In this document: positions 9,031 to 18,021 of the stretch, piece after piece
Position numbering within the stretch: the stretch's first letter is position 1
How the letters are laid out: each line of letters starts with the position of its first letter
Assembly: GCF_000331535.1 (NCBI RefSeq)
Contig: NZ_AMZN01000014.1
Location: 1-64,000 of the forward strand
Direction of reading: 5' to 3'
DNA from: Fulvivirga imtechensis AK7
Lineage (GTDB): Bacteria; Bacteroidota; Bacteroidia; Cytophagales; Cyclobacteriaceae
DNA: 64,000 bases
Made by a program: the position numbers and the translations under genes
The notes under the pieces: model-generated
What the model was told of the DNA's origin: nothing
Seen by the model: only the letters and a program-made list of their open reading frames with translations
The model's database searches: none

Positions 9031-9267
9031 TTAACGTGAGTTCGATATAGTAGAACCGATTAAATTGTATTCTTATAACAAAACAGATCTAAAAGCCTTC
9101 TTTTTAAGGTCATTCTGCCTGTCCCGAACTTGCCTTCGGGGAGGCACGAAGAACCTTACTAAGCTCAAGGATACCATTAACAACTTAGGAAGATCCTTCT
9201 CCGGAACGCCTTCGGGAAAGGATGACTGCCCTTTTTTAAGCATTTTATATCGAACTCACGCTAATTA
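9031..9267. mobile_element. MITE-like element, copy A
   Basis: About 235 bp with inverted ends: ACGTGAGTTCGA at 9034-9045 and TCGAACTCACG at 9250-9260, flanked by TTAA-rich DNA on both sides. It contains two internal hairpins (CCGAACTTGCCTTCGGGG and TCCGGAACGCCTTCGGGA) and no gene. Copy D at 56521-56714 is the same element inverted, differing mainly by a deletion of about 35 bp. The inverted termini, small size and dispersed copies point to a non-autonomous mobile or palindromic element; no transposase is in the window. Confidence 0.7.
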
Positions 9268-9284
9268 AAAATATGTTAGAAATA

Positions 9285-9647
9285 CTAATTGCGATACAGT
9301 TTTACCATAATATCATCGGCAAATGCAAGCTCCATATAGCGGGGGGTCTTTTTTACTATCCGGTATTTCAACTCTATATTATTATCTAATCTTTTGAGGG
9401 TAAGTTCATTATTATTGGCTCTCCAATAAAAGTTAATATTTGTAGGCTCTTTGACCAGCAGGGAGTGGGGCTGCCCATACACCTTGAGCTGCGCGTGATG
9501 ATCTTTAAAAAAGACAAGATCTCCCTCAATCTCTTCTTCTCCCAATTGCCACAGTACGCTCCACTTATCATATGAGTAGTCTGTCTCGGAATTTTCCGCA
9601 CACCCTGATATCAAAACACAACACACTAAAGCTAGTCTTTTCATCAT
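9285..9647 (-). CDS. Small predicted lipoprotein, unknown function
   Basis: I do not recognise a family. The reading frame from MMKRLALVCC gives 120 aa with a lipoprotein signal: short basic start, hydrophobic core and lipobox ISGC, cleaved before Cys. The start at 9647 is preceded by GAGAG and fits the signal better than an in-frame start at 9686. The mature part is beta-rich and has no repeats; 'FYWRANNNELTLKRLDNNIELKYRIV' suggests a small lipocalin- or META-like fold, as in proteins that test a difference between a measured and expected state, but this is weak. It lies 12 bp downstream of the aldehyde dehydrogenase gene on the same strand, so they may be co-transcribed. MITE copy A follows directly. 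Confidence 0.6.
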   Translation of the reverse strand: MMKRLALVCCVLISGCAENSETDYSYDKWSVLWQLGEEEIEGDLVFFKDHHAQLKVYGQPHSLLVKEPTNINFYWRANNNELTLKRLDNNIELKYRIVKKTPRYMELAFADDIMVKLYRN

Positions 9648-9698
9648 TCTCTCGTTTCCTAAAAGATTAACGATAATGAAAGACAAACATTGTATGTG

Positions 9699-11138
9699 TT
9701 AGAAATACTTAGTCAGAAGTTTTACAATACTTTTTACCCTGTTATTGTATGGTGGGTATACCGTTTTCGTTGTGGTGAAGCCAATCCGTTGCCTGAGCAC
9801 AGGCTTTTCGTTAGAAAATGCCAGAAAACCATACCATCCATGTGATTTTCCCATGCCACTATTGTTCACTCCACCGAAAGGAAGGTTGGGATGATTGAAG
9901 TGTAGCACACACTCATTGATACAAACCGCTCCGGAAGAGGTCGCATTCAGGATCGCTCTCTTATTTTTGTTGCTTTGACCAAAATAATACAGGGCTAGTG
10001 GTTTTGGTTTATTATTAACAGTTTGTATAACATCTTCAATGCTTGAATACTCTACTACCGGCAATACCGGACCAAAGATCTCTTCTTCCAATATACGGGC
10101 ATCTTCGGCAACATCCGTAAGGACAGTTGGCGGAATAAATCGATCCTCCGAGACGAGATTACCTCCCATAACAATGTTGGCGCCTTTTTCCACAGCATCC
10201 TTTATCAGTCCGTCAAGCCTGTTGAAATGGTTGTTGTTAATGATCCGGGCATAATCCTTTGACTGTTGGAATCCCTGACCGTCATGGTTAAATAAACGCT
10301 GAGATGCCAGCTTAAGCTGATCTATAAACGCGCCCTTTACCAGAGGGTGAATAAGCACATAGTCAGGCGCCACACAGGTCTGTCCATTATTTATAAATTT
10401 CCCCCAGGCGATCTTCTCCGCAGTATCTTTAATATTGGCAGTTTCATCAACAATGGCAGGGGATTTACCACCCAGCTCCAGCGTTACAGAGGTGAGGTTT
10501 TCCGCAGCCGCCCTCATGACGTGCTTGCCAACAGCAGGACTTCCCGTAAAGAAGATATGATCGAATGGCAATTGTAACAAGGCTTGTGATACGTCCACTC
10601 CACCATTAAATACCCTCACTTCGTCTTCCGTAAAAATATCACCAATCATGCTATCTATCAACTCTGAAGTATAGCGAGTCATTTCAGACGGCTTCAGGAT
10701 TACCGTATTGCCGGCTGCCAATGCCGACACAAGCGGACCTACCGCCAGATTAAAAGGAAAATTCCATGGAGCAATGATCAGGCACACACCTTTGGGCTCA
10801 TACCTGATGAAGGATGTCGTACCCAGCATAGAGACCGGGGCATCTACTTTCTTTGGTTTTGCCCAATTTTTCAGGTGAAGCAGAGCGTGCTTTATCTCAG
10901 TAAGTACCGGATATATTTCAGTGATGTTAACTTCCAGAGCTGGTTTCTTAAAATCGCGGTAAACGGCATCCTGTATGGCCTTTTGGTTTTTTTCAATCCA
11001 CAACTGCAATTTTTTCAGCCTTTTGGTCCTTTCATTGAGCCTCTCTGTGCGTAGGGTGAGAGCTTTGGCCCGCTGTTTTCTAAAGACCTCGCTGTAGGTA
11101 TCTATAGATGCTTCCTTCTGATGGTTAGGGTCACTCAT
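9699..11138 (-). CDS. Aldehyde dehydrogenase (class 3-like)
   Basis: NAD(P)-dependent oxidation of an aldehyde to the acid. It is 479 aa, a typical length for the short class 3/fatty-aldehyde type (ALDH3). The catalytic Cys is in NNGQTCVAPDY (C255), the general base Glu in TLELGGKS (E221), the transition-state Asn in APWNFP (N126), and the cofactor-binding segment in FFTGSPAVGK (about 197-205). The hydrophobic C-terminus (VKSIVKLLTKYF) resembles the membrane-proximal end of fatty-aldehyde dehydrogenases. The start ATG at 11138 is clear. Upstream lies a terminator (11152-11181) for the OmpA gene, so ALDH has its own promoter. Substrate is not fixed by sequence; long-chain aldehydes are a reasonable guess. 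Confidence 0.9.
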   Translation of the reverse strand: MSDPNHQKEASIDTYSEVFRKQRAKALTLRTERLNERTKRLKKLQLWIEKNQKAIQDAVYRDFKKPALEVNITEIYPVLTEIKHALLHLKNWAKPKKVDAPVSMLGTTSFIRYEPKGVCLIIAPWNFPFNLAVGPLVSALAAGNTVILKPSEMTRYTSELIDSMIGDIFTEDEVRVFNGGVDVSQALLQLPFDHIFFTGSPAVGKHVMRAAAENLTSVTLELGGKSPAIVDETANIKDTAEKIAWGKFINNGQTCVAPDYVLIHPLVKGAFIDQLKLASQRLFNHDGQGFQQSKDYARIINNNHFNRLDGLIKDAVEKGANIVMGGNLVSEDRFIPPTVLTDVAEDARILEEEIFGPVLPVVEYSSIEDVIQTVNNKPKPLALYYFGQSNKNKRAILNATSSGAVCINECVLHFNHPNLPFGGVNNSGMGKSHGWYGFLAFSNEKPVLRQRIGFTTTKTVYPPYNNRVKSIVKLLTKYF

Positions 11139-11151
11139 AGTTTAAAAATAC

Positions 11152-11181
11152 AAAAAAGAATGATGTCATACGATATCATTC
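11152..11181 (-). terminator. Intrinsic terminator after OmpA-family gene
   Basis: GAATGAT (11158-11164) pairs with ATCATTC (11175-11181). On the minus strand the hairpin is followed by a TTTTTT run. It lies about 85 bp past the stop at 11267 and separates the OmpA pair from the aldehyde dehydrogenase. Confidence 0.6.
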
Positions 11182-11266
11182 CCTGAAGATTTCAAACGCG
11201 TGAATGAAGATTTTGAGGTAGTTGTAAAAGATCTTTCGATCTGGTAAAAATCAGAAGCAAACTTTA

Positions 11267-11953
11267 CTAATTGGATAAAATTCTTACCTCTACCCTTCGG
11301 TTGCTTCTTCTGGATTCGTTGTCATCTCCACGGCTAAGCGGCTGAGTTCCTCCAAATGCCCTTGTCTTAATTCTTTTTTTATCTATTCCTTTACCTACGA
11401 GATATTCTTTTACAGCTTCCACTCTCTCTTCGGAGAGCTTCATGTTTTGTTTGGCATTGCCACGAAAGTCGGTATGCCCCTCAAGCTGTATGGTAATATT
11501 CTCATTCTGTTTGAGCATTTCCACCAATTCATCGAGCTCCTGATGGGAGGCATCAGTAATTTCTGCTCTTCCAAGAGCAAAGATAAGCTTCTCAAGCCGG
11601 ATAAGCTTGTTTACTCCTGTTGGCTTAAGCTCAATAGTCTTAAAAATCCTTCTGTCGGTAGCATCAGAAGCCTTTATGGTTTCCGAATATGGAGAATAAC
11701 CGTCTGCTGTGATCATCACAGCATAGTCACTACCATTTTCTATGTTAAAAGAAAACGAATTGCCGGAGAATACGCCAATCTTACTCCCATAGGGCAAGCT
11801 TTCATATTTAATCTTTGCCTTAACAGGTTCCCTGGTATCTGCATCTATAATATCCGCCTTCACCATTACCAACGTAGTGTCTTCATTCTGTGCTGCGGCT
11901 CCGAAGCAAATACATACGGCAACCAATACACCAAACATTCTATTAAAGCCCAT
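11267..11953 (-). CDS. OmpA-family peptidoglycan-associated protein
   Basis: A 228-aa envelope protein. A signal peptide covers about residues 1-21 (ends CFGAAAQ). A carboxypeptidase-regulatory-like beta domain follows (about 28-105: ADIIDADTREPVKAKIKYE). The C-terminal OmpA domain (about 115-225) has the peptidoglycan-binding GHTDFRGNAKQNMKLSEER motif and ends in SNRRVEVRILSN. There is no N-terminal beta-barrel, so it is a periplasmic linker, not a porin. It lies 19 bp downstream of the larger PD40-OmpA gene, and the middle beta domains of the two are similar in sequence, suggesting duplication. They probably work together at the outer membrane/peptidoglycan interface. Confidence 0.85.
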   Translation of the reverse strand: MGFNRMFGVLVAVCICFGAAAQNEDTTLVMVKADIIDADTREPVKAKIKYESLPYGSKIGVFSGNSFSFNIENGSDYAVMITADGYSPYSETIKASDATDRRIFKTIELKPTGVNKLIRLEKLIFALGRAEITDASHQELDELVEMLKQNENITIQLEGHTDFRGNAKQNMKLSEERVEAVKEYLVGKGIDKKRIKTRAFGGTQPLSRGDDNESRRSNRRVEVRILSN

Positions 11954-11972
11954 AGACCCTCCTTGTTATTAC

Positions 11973-13988
11973 TTATTCATTGACGATTTGGAATTCTACT
12001 CTTCTGTTTTTCCTTCTTCCTTCTGCTGTCGTATTCGGAGCTGTTGGTTTTGTTTCTCCAAAATATTTTATAGCCAGCCGGGCATCATCAGCTCCTTGTT
12101 TTACCAGGTAATCACGCACCGAACGTGCTCTGCGCTCTGAAAGCCCCAGGTTGTATGCTTCCGGTCCGGTGCTGTCTGTATGGCCTGAAATGATGATATT
12201 CAAGCCCTTGCGCTCCTTGAGCAATCCGGCAACGCGATTTAGCTCAGGAAAAGACTCCTGTTTTAGCGATGCCTTGTCAAATTCAAAGAATACATTATTA
12301 AGCACCACTGTAGATTCTTTTTCGATCGGCACCAGGAACAGGCTCATTTCGTCCATTTTGTGTTCAGCGTCTTTTTCATAATTTCTCAAATCGATATTCT
12401 GGCTTTCAGCTACAAACCCCTCGGCTTCTGCACGTATGCCGTATATTTCTCCTGCCGGAAGCAAAATTTCAAAAACTCCTGTTTCAGCGTTTGATTCAGC
12501 TATACCAATTTCCTTGCCATCTGATAATCTTTCATAGATAATTTTCGCTCCTATGGGCTTATTTGTCTTGGAGTCCAGTAATTTTCCCTTCACTAATATT
12601 ACCGGCTCAGGTTGTTTAAATACAGGAAGTGCAACCCTGAAAATATCCATATCTTCTTCGCTCACTCCTTGGGAGTAATAAGCAAATTCGCTGTTGCCGG
12701 GGATATTAAAAAACAAGTCCTCATATTGTGAGTTGATAGTGGGGCCTAGGTTTTCAGGCTCCGACCAGTTGGTCCAGGTGTCATCGAGCCGCTTGGTAAC
12801 GAAAATATCACTAGCGCCAAAGCCACTATAACCATTTGAGGAGAAATAGAGAGTTTTGTCATCTGCTGCCAGAAAAGGAGAGGACTCTTCGCCAGCGGTA
12901 TTGACCTTGTTGGAAATATTCATTGGCTCGCTCCATGAACTATCTTTTTGTAAAAAGCTGACATAGAGATCGCGTCCACCGTAGGAATCTTCCCGCATAA
13001 CAGACATAAGCAGCACTTTACGATTATTGGCCAGGAAAAAATTAGCCTTTTCAGAATAGTTATAATCATTAATAATATTAAGCGCCACCGGCCTTGACCA
13101 GACGCCACTTGCATTGGAACTAACCGATACGCCAGCGGCCATCTTTCCCTTATCCAGGTATTGATTACCGAGTACCAGCAAAACAGATTTGCCATCAGGA
13201 GTAACGGAGCTTACAAAGTTAGGACCGGCATTATTTAAGCCTTCACCCATATTCTGCGCCAGCTTCCACTCACCATTCTCATCCAGTTCAGAATACCAGA
13301 TATCTTCGGGGTCGTCTTCCCCTCCCACATTCTCAGGGTGGTTTTTTCTTGAGAAGTACAAGGTTTTACCATCAGGGGAAAGCAGCGGCTTGAATTCTTT
13401 ATAGGTACTGTTTACATTCTCGCTTAATCTTTCTTTCAGAATTTCAGGATTGATGAATTCCGGAATACTGATCTCGGGAATAATAGGAATATCTGAGTCC
13501 GTGATAGCAATAGCATCTATGCTGTAGTATTCTGGCACTGCGGCTCCATCCATTTCAAGTTTCACCGCCTTTACCTTATAGGGTGTTTCTTCAATAAATA
13601 CATTGAGCATTCTGCCTTTAAGAGGCACGGCCCTGGGGCTAAAGGTATTTACCAGGTACTCTGTGTCATTTTCGTCATATACAAACACCCTGAAGATAGC
13701 GCTCGGATTATACGATTCTGCGATGGCTATCTGCCTGATTTGCAAGGGAGTTTCAAAGCCAACTTTTATAAATTCTTTCTTGTTGGCCCGTTCGGGTGTC
13801 CAGGCGTTAGGATTTTCACCGCCTGCCGGGAGCACATTTGGCTTACCCAGAATTTGGCTTGCTGAATATTGAACGGGTGTTAACTCTGATGAAAAGTCAA
13901 TTACCTCTGAAGCCCATTGTACAGTTTGCGCCTGAGTGTTTAAAAAAGCAATAAATATTAATAGAAGGAGGGGTAGAAATTTTTGCAT
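11973..13988 (-). CDS. PD40-propeller OmpA protein (PorE-like architecture)
   Basis: A 671-aa exported protein. The signal peptide is 1-20 (LNTQAQ). Residues 21-165 form a discoidin-like beta region (VQWASEVIDFSSE ... YSASQILGKPN; VKLEMDGAAVPEYYSIDAI). Residues about 205-450 hold PD40/TolB-type propeller blades (LSPDGKTLYFSRKN, VTPDGKSVLLV, LAADDKTLYFSSNGYSGFG). A regulatory-like beta domain lies at 455-535 and an OmpA domain at 555-670 (IISGHTDSTGPEAYNLGLSERRA). The propeller, regulatory domain and OmpA order resembles PorE and related T9SS accessory proteins, except that the N-terminus here is discoidin-like and not TPR. A role in T9SS or in cell-surface anchoring is inference. Confidence 0.8.
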   Translation of the reverse strand: MQKFLPLLLLIFIAFLNTQAQTVQWASEVIDFSSELTPVQYSASQILGKPNVLPAGGENPNAWTPERANKKEFIKVGFETPLQIRQIAIAESYNPSAIFRVFVYDENDTEYLVNTFSPRAVPLKGRMLNVFIEETPYKVKAVKLEMDGAAVPEYYSIDAIAITDSDIPIIPEISIPEFINPEILKERLSENVNSTYKEFKPLLSPDGKTLYFSRKNHPENVGGEDDPEDIWYSELDENGEWKLAQNMGEGLNNAGPNFVSSVTPDGKSVLLVLGNQYLDKGKMAAGVSVSSNASGVWSRPVALNIINDYNYSEKANFFLANNRKVLLMSVMREDSYGGRDLYVSFLQKDSSWSEPMNISNKVNTAGEESSPFLAADDKTLYFSSNGYSGFGASDIFVTKRLDDTWTNWSEPENLGPTINSQYEDLFFNIPGNSEFAYYSQGVSEEDMDIFRVALPVFKQPEPVILVKGKLLDSKTNKPIGAKIIYERLSDGKEIGIAESNAETGVFEILLPAGEIYGIRAEAEGFVAESQNIDLRNYEKDAEHKMDEMSLFLVPIEKESTVVLNNVFFEFDKASLKQESFPELNRVAGLLKERKGLNIIISGHTDSTGPEAYNLGLSERRARSVRDYLVKQGADDARLAIKYFGETKPTAPNTTAEGRRKNRRVEFQIVNE

Positions 13989-14164
13989 ATGTAGGTAAGA
14001 ACTGTTTCAAGTATAAATTATCCCGCGGTAAACATAATTAAATTTTTACTTTGTTTCCAAGCACATTGGAGTAAAAGGCCGAAAGTCTACCTCAATTATG
14101 GAAATTGTACAAACCTTACATGCAAATGAAGGGGGGTCGATTATTTATGAACAGATGAACAACG

Positions 14165-16465
14165 TTAATCCATTGATTTGTCATGAAACAGGAGAAAACC
14201 TACATGAAGCAATACACCAAATTTGGTTTCTGCATCATCATAATAGTTCATGCTGAGGTTAATAGGACCAATAGGGCTGTGCAGGGTTAATGCGGCCGTA
14301 CCTGTAAAATAGATGCTATCAATAAAATCATCATAGCCTGACCTGCTCTCATTGGCTGTTGTTATTGATTCCAGGGCCTTAAAAGCATAACCCTCTATAC
14401 GAAAGTTCAGGTTTGGTCTGATACTATAAACACTTCTCAAGCCCACAGTCAGGTAATTATGCGCCCTGAAGTTCTGCAGCAGCAGTGTTCGGCTATCCTG
14501 AAGTGGTTCAAGGGCGGGGGCATTGATCAATGAAGCATAGTAGTTGCTAAAAAAAGGCTGATTGGAGAATACACTCTCCAGGAAATACCCGGTACTATGG
14601 TTCCCTGTTTTGAAATATTGCTCCACAGTGGCTTTGGCTCTAAACCACTGATGGCCTTGTTTCTGGGTGGCCTCAATTGCGGACGTGGATCCCGGCTTAT
14701 ACCTCTCTTCCATATTGAAGTAGTCCAGGCTAAGTTTAAAAGCCTTACCTTCGTTAGCATACTGCTTGCGGTTCAGGCTGTTGCGGGATATATAGATCCC
14801 CGCACGAAGTCCATTGAGGTCCAGTCTGTCAAGGGTATCAGCGGAGGTAAATGATGAGGTATTGGCAAATCGATCAGTATTGTTTACCCAGGCCGAATTA
14901 ATAACCCCTTTGAAGTGAGACCCTACCGGAAAGCCAAGATTAATACCATATTTTCTATCAGTCCTTACCAGCAAGGTGGGCGCCCTCTCTTTGATCAGTA
15001 TGTCATCCGAATCGATATAGTCCCAGCTATTATATGTCAGCTCCGGTTCAATGTAAAACTGGTTAAGTGCGGACAGATCCAGGCGCGACCTCAATTGTGC
15101 AGATTTATAAAAGCTGCCGGTATAAAAATTAATACTATTTTTAAGCAGATAATTATCAAAGTAATAGTACTCCATGCCCAGGTAGATCTGACTGATGTTC
15201 CTGGTAGCTATAGTTCCGCCTATCTCCACATTGAAATTATTTCTTGGCCTGCCATATATTTCTAACTGGTATGATTCTGTTTCCGCATTAAAAGATATGT
15301 CGGGATAGATTGTCCTGAAGAATTTTTCAGATACCAGCCGATAATACCCTGTTTTAATATCTTCGATATAAAGAGGCTCATTTTTATGGAAGTTAAATAT
15401 CCTGGAAATGTACTTTCGCTGTTTCGAATTAAAGCCATGGAAATGTATAGTATCGAATTTCAACGGCTTGTTTTTGGCCTGGAACTTATTGCGTTTCTCC
15501 GCCACAGAGTCACAGGAGGAGGAGCGAGCAACTTTGGCCTTTATTTCATCCATATGGTTCATAGCCCATACATAGCCACTATCTATTAAATTTTGTGCCT
15601 TTCCAAAGTCGAAAGATGTATAGCCTCGAAGATCGGGCTCTATATACACTCCTGACCCTGGAATGAGGTCGGGATTTGACTTGTCAAGAAGCATATACAA
15701 CAAAGACTTGTCTAGCAGACGATCATCTTTTTCAAAGGGGTAATCATTAAAGATCTTAGAAGATACGTTAACACCAATGATCACATCGGGATCAAATTCC
15801 TTAATAGCTACATCAACCGGGAAATTGTTGTAAATGCCTCCATCAAAAAGATATTTGCCATCAAGCCTGATCGGTTTGTAAAAGAAAGGTACGGAAAGGG
15901 TAGTGCGCAAAGCATGGCTAAGCGAGCCACTATTCAACACTACTTCATTTTGTGTGAAAATGTCAGCGGCTACTATTCTTACAGGCACAAAAAGACTATC
16001 AAAGTTATATCCTGCATTAGCCGATGGTTGGGCGAAGGTTTCTGCAAGAGCATAGTTGAGGGAAAGGTCACTGGCAATACTGGAGGTTAATGAAGCGTTA
16101 AACGTAGAATCCAGTGAAAGCTTAATAGATAGAAATGCAGCATTAGGTTCTTCCTTACTATAGAAATAGTTATAGCCCTTTTCCAGATCGCCATTTACCC
16201 ACTTCATGAACTCTGGTGAGGTCATTATTTTCTCGATCTCATCCGCCGGGTAACCGGCTGCATAACAACCCGCTACTATGCCTCCCATGGAGGTACCAAC
16301 CAGATAGTCGACAGGAATATTATTTTCTTCCAGCGCCTTTAATACTCCCACATGCGCAATGCCTTTGGCGCCTCCTCCGCTTAGGACAAGCGCAACTTTT
16401 TGACCATAGCCCGATGTGGCCATGCCAAGAAGTGCCGTCAAAAGAAGGATCTTTGCCAACTGCAT
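14165..16465 (-). CDS. Patatin-like phospholipase with outer-membrane barrel
   Basis: A 766-aa type V-like autotransporter. The signal peptide ends about residue 21 (SGYGQ). The patatin domain covers 22-320. The oxyanion loop is SGGGAKG (29-35), the nucleophile is S59 in GTSMGG, and the catalytic Asp is D208 in FDGGIYNN. A POTRA-like segment follows (about 340-410, FHGFNSKQRKYISRIFNF), then a C-terminal beta-barrel of the BamA/D15 type from about 415 to the end, with alternating aromatic strands. This order matches PlpD-type lipases in which the enzyme is exported through or anchored by its own barrel. It is monocistronic. Likely activity is phospholipase A at the cell surface; location of the enzyme domain is inferred. 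Confidence 0.85.
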   Translation of the reverse strand: MQLAKILLLTALLGMATSGYGQKVALVLSGGGAKGIAHVGVLKALEENNIPVDYLVGTSMGGIVAGCYAAGYPADEIEKIMTSPEFMKWVNGDLEKGYNYFYSKEEPNAAFLSIKLSLDSTFNASLTSSIASDLSLNYALAETFAQPSANAGYNFDSLFVPVRIVAADIFTQNEVVLNSGSLSHALRTTLSVPFFYKPIRLDGKYLFDGGIYNNFPVDVAIKEFDPDVIIGVNVSSKIFNDYPFEKDDRLLDKSLLYMLLDKSNPDLIPGSGVYIEPDLRGYTSFDFGKAQNLIDSGYVWAMNHMDEIKAKVARSSSCDSVAEKRNKFQAKNKPLKFDTIHFHGFNSKQRKYISRIFNFHKNEPLYIEDIKTGYYRLVSEKFFRTIYPDISFNAETESYQLEIYGRPRNNFNVEIGGTIATRNISQIYLGMEYYYFDNYLLKNSINFYTGSFYKSAQLRSRLDLSALNQFYIEPELTYNSWDYIDSDDILIKERAPTLLVRTDRKYGINLGFPVGSHFKGVINSAWVNNTDRFANTSSFTSADTLDRLDLNGLRAGIYISRNSLNRKQYANEGKAFKLSLDYFNMEERYKPGSTSAIEATQKQGHQWFRAKATVEQYFKTGNHSTGYFLESVFSNQPFFSNYYASLINAPALEPLQDSRTLLLQNFRAHNYLTVGLRSVYSIRPNLNFRIEGYAFKALESITTANESRSGYDDFIDSIYFTGTAALTLHSPIGPINLSMNYYDDAETKFGVLLHVGFLLFHDKSMD

Positions 16466-16499
16466 ATCTTTTTATACAAATTTTGCTTTAAATGTAAAC

Positions 16500-16533
16500 A
16501 AAAAAAGCAAGGTAATATTGCCCTGCTTTTTGA
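16500..16533 (-). terminator. Intrinsic terminator after M23 peptidase gene
   Basis: AAAAGCAAGG (16503-16512) pairs with CCCTGCTTTT (16521-16530) with one mismatch. Read on the minus strand it is followed by a long T-run. It sits just past the stop at 16556 and before the patatin start at 16465. Confidence 0.7.
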
Positions 16534-16555
16534 ATTTTATGCTAAGTAATTCTCT

Positions 16556-17857
16556 TTATTTCATGCTTGCCATCACTGGCTCTTTTTCTGCAAACTCGAT
16601 TTGATCCAGCTTGTTGATAAGTACATTTCTTTTAACAATGAAATCTACCATTTTATCTTTAACAACAGGCTCAGAAGGAGGGAGGTCTACCGCCAGAGCA
16701 TCGATCTGTACTCCGTTTTTCCAAAATCTGTAGCAAAGGTGATTGCCCGTGGCCAGGCCGGTGCTTCCTACATAACCGATAGTTTGGTTCTGTCTTACTC
16801 TTGTGCCTGGCTTGATACCGGAAGCGATTTTAGACATGTGCAGATATTGCGTAGTATAAGTAGCATTATGTCTGATCTTCACATAGTTGCCATTGTGCTT
16901 GCCAAACTGAGCCTCCACAACAATGCCATCACCAACAGATCTTATCGGGGTGCCTTTAGGCGCAGCAAAATCAGTTCCTCGGTGCGCTTTCCACCTCTTT
17001 TGTACCGGATGATATCTGTTACCGGAGTATCTCGAGCTTATGCGGGTGAATTCGAGCGGGTATCGTTGCAATGCCTTTCTAAGGCTGTTCCCTTTTTCGT
17101 CAAAATAATCGATGCCGGTACCCTGGTCGTAGTTAAATGCATAGTAGTCATTACCGAAATGCTGAAAGTAAATGGCTTTGATAGCACCAATACCTACTGA
17201 TACACCATCAACCAACTTGTCCTCATAAATCACTTTGAATTTATCGCCTTTTTGAAGACGGAAGAAGTCAAGCTGCCAGGCAAAAACATCTACAAAGTCA
17301 TTGGTTAGCTGGTGAGAGAGGCCAAGTTCACTCATGGTAAGTGACAGGTTCGACTCAATAACGCCAGAAACTCCTTTTTCCACAATTTTAACTTCTCTCT
17401 GCTTTTTCTCAACAGAAATAGAGTCGCGCAGGTTAAAGATAACATATTCAACAGGGTTGTGTTCGTACACCAGGGCTTTGGCTGTATTAAGAGAATCCTG
17501 TTCACATATCAGTGTGTACTTTTTATTAGCCGCAATTTTTCTAACATCAAAGACCTCCTTTGAGATACTGGCCAGCTTAAATATGGCTTCGTTAGAAATG
17601 TTATGCTTTGTGAGTATTTCGGAGATATTTTGATTTCTCTTGATCTTATCCTCTATTACAACCATAGAGTCTATCACCAGACCATATAAGGTTTTTGGTT
17701 CTACCGGTTCTGGCAGCACCTGATCTGTGTCTGGTTCGGGGGCAACAGCTACCTCACTTTCAGCGGTTTGCTGTGAAACATTAAGCGCGGGAATTAAAAA
17801 ATAGAATCCAATTGAAAAAAGGGCCAAGATTAGAAGCCCGAAATACTTCTTTGACAT
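16556..17857 (-). CDS. M23 (LytM-type) metallopeptidase
   Basis: A 433-aa envelope peptidase starting at MSKKYFGLL; an in-frame start at 17908 would put 17 polar residues before the signal anchor and is less likely. A hydrophobic segment at 5-25 is a signal anchor. A helical/OapA-LysM-like region follows, then the M23 domain near 295-395. Visible metal/catalytic residues are H and D of HRGTDFAAP and the His of QYLHMSK. The final motif, usually HLH, reads NHLCYRF, so the zinc ligand His is replaced by Cys (about C375). Cys can also bind zinc, so activity is not ruled out. Likely role is peptidoglycan crosslink cleavage or regulation of an amidase at division. Confidence 0.85.
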   Translation of the reverse strand: MSKKYFGLLILALFSIGFYFLIPALNVSQQTAESEVAVAPEPDTDQVLPEPVEPKTLYGLVIDSMVVIEDKIKRNQNISEILTKHNISNEAIFKLASISKEVFDVRKIAANKKYTLICEQDSLNTAKALVYEHNPVEYVIFNLRDSISVEKKQREVKIVEKGVSGVIESNLSLTMSELGLSHQLTNDFVDVFAWQLDFFRLQKGDKFKVIYEDKLVDGVSVGIGAIKAIYFQHFGNDYYAFNYDQGTGIDYFDEKGNSLRKALQRYPLEFTRISSRYSGNRYHPVQKRWKAHRGTDFAAPKGTPIRSVGDGIVVEAQFGKHNGNYVKIRHNATYTTQYLHMSKIASGIKPGTRVRQNQTIGYVGSTGLATGNHLCYRFWKNGVQIDALAVDLPPSEPVVKDKMVDFIVKRNVLINKLDQIEFAEKEPVMASMK

Positions 17858-18021
17858 GCTGGTTTTAAGTTTAAAAAATTTATGGTAATTGGATGCAAAT
17901 AAGCACAAATTAGCACGAATTATAAGAAATAAGTAAGAAAAAAGCTAAAATTAGCTTAACATTTTAATCAATTTCTTTTAGTGAATATATGTTATTGCCT
18001 GAAAATCAAGTGTTTGTATAA

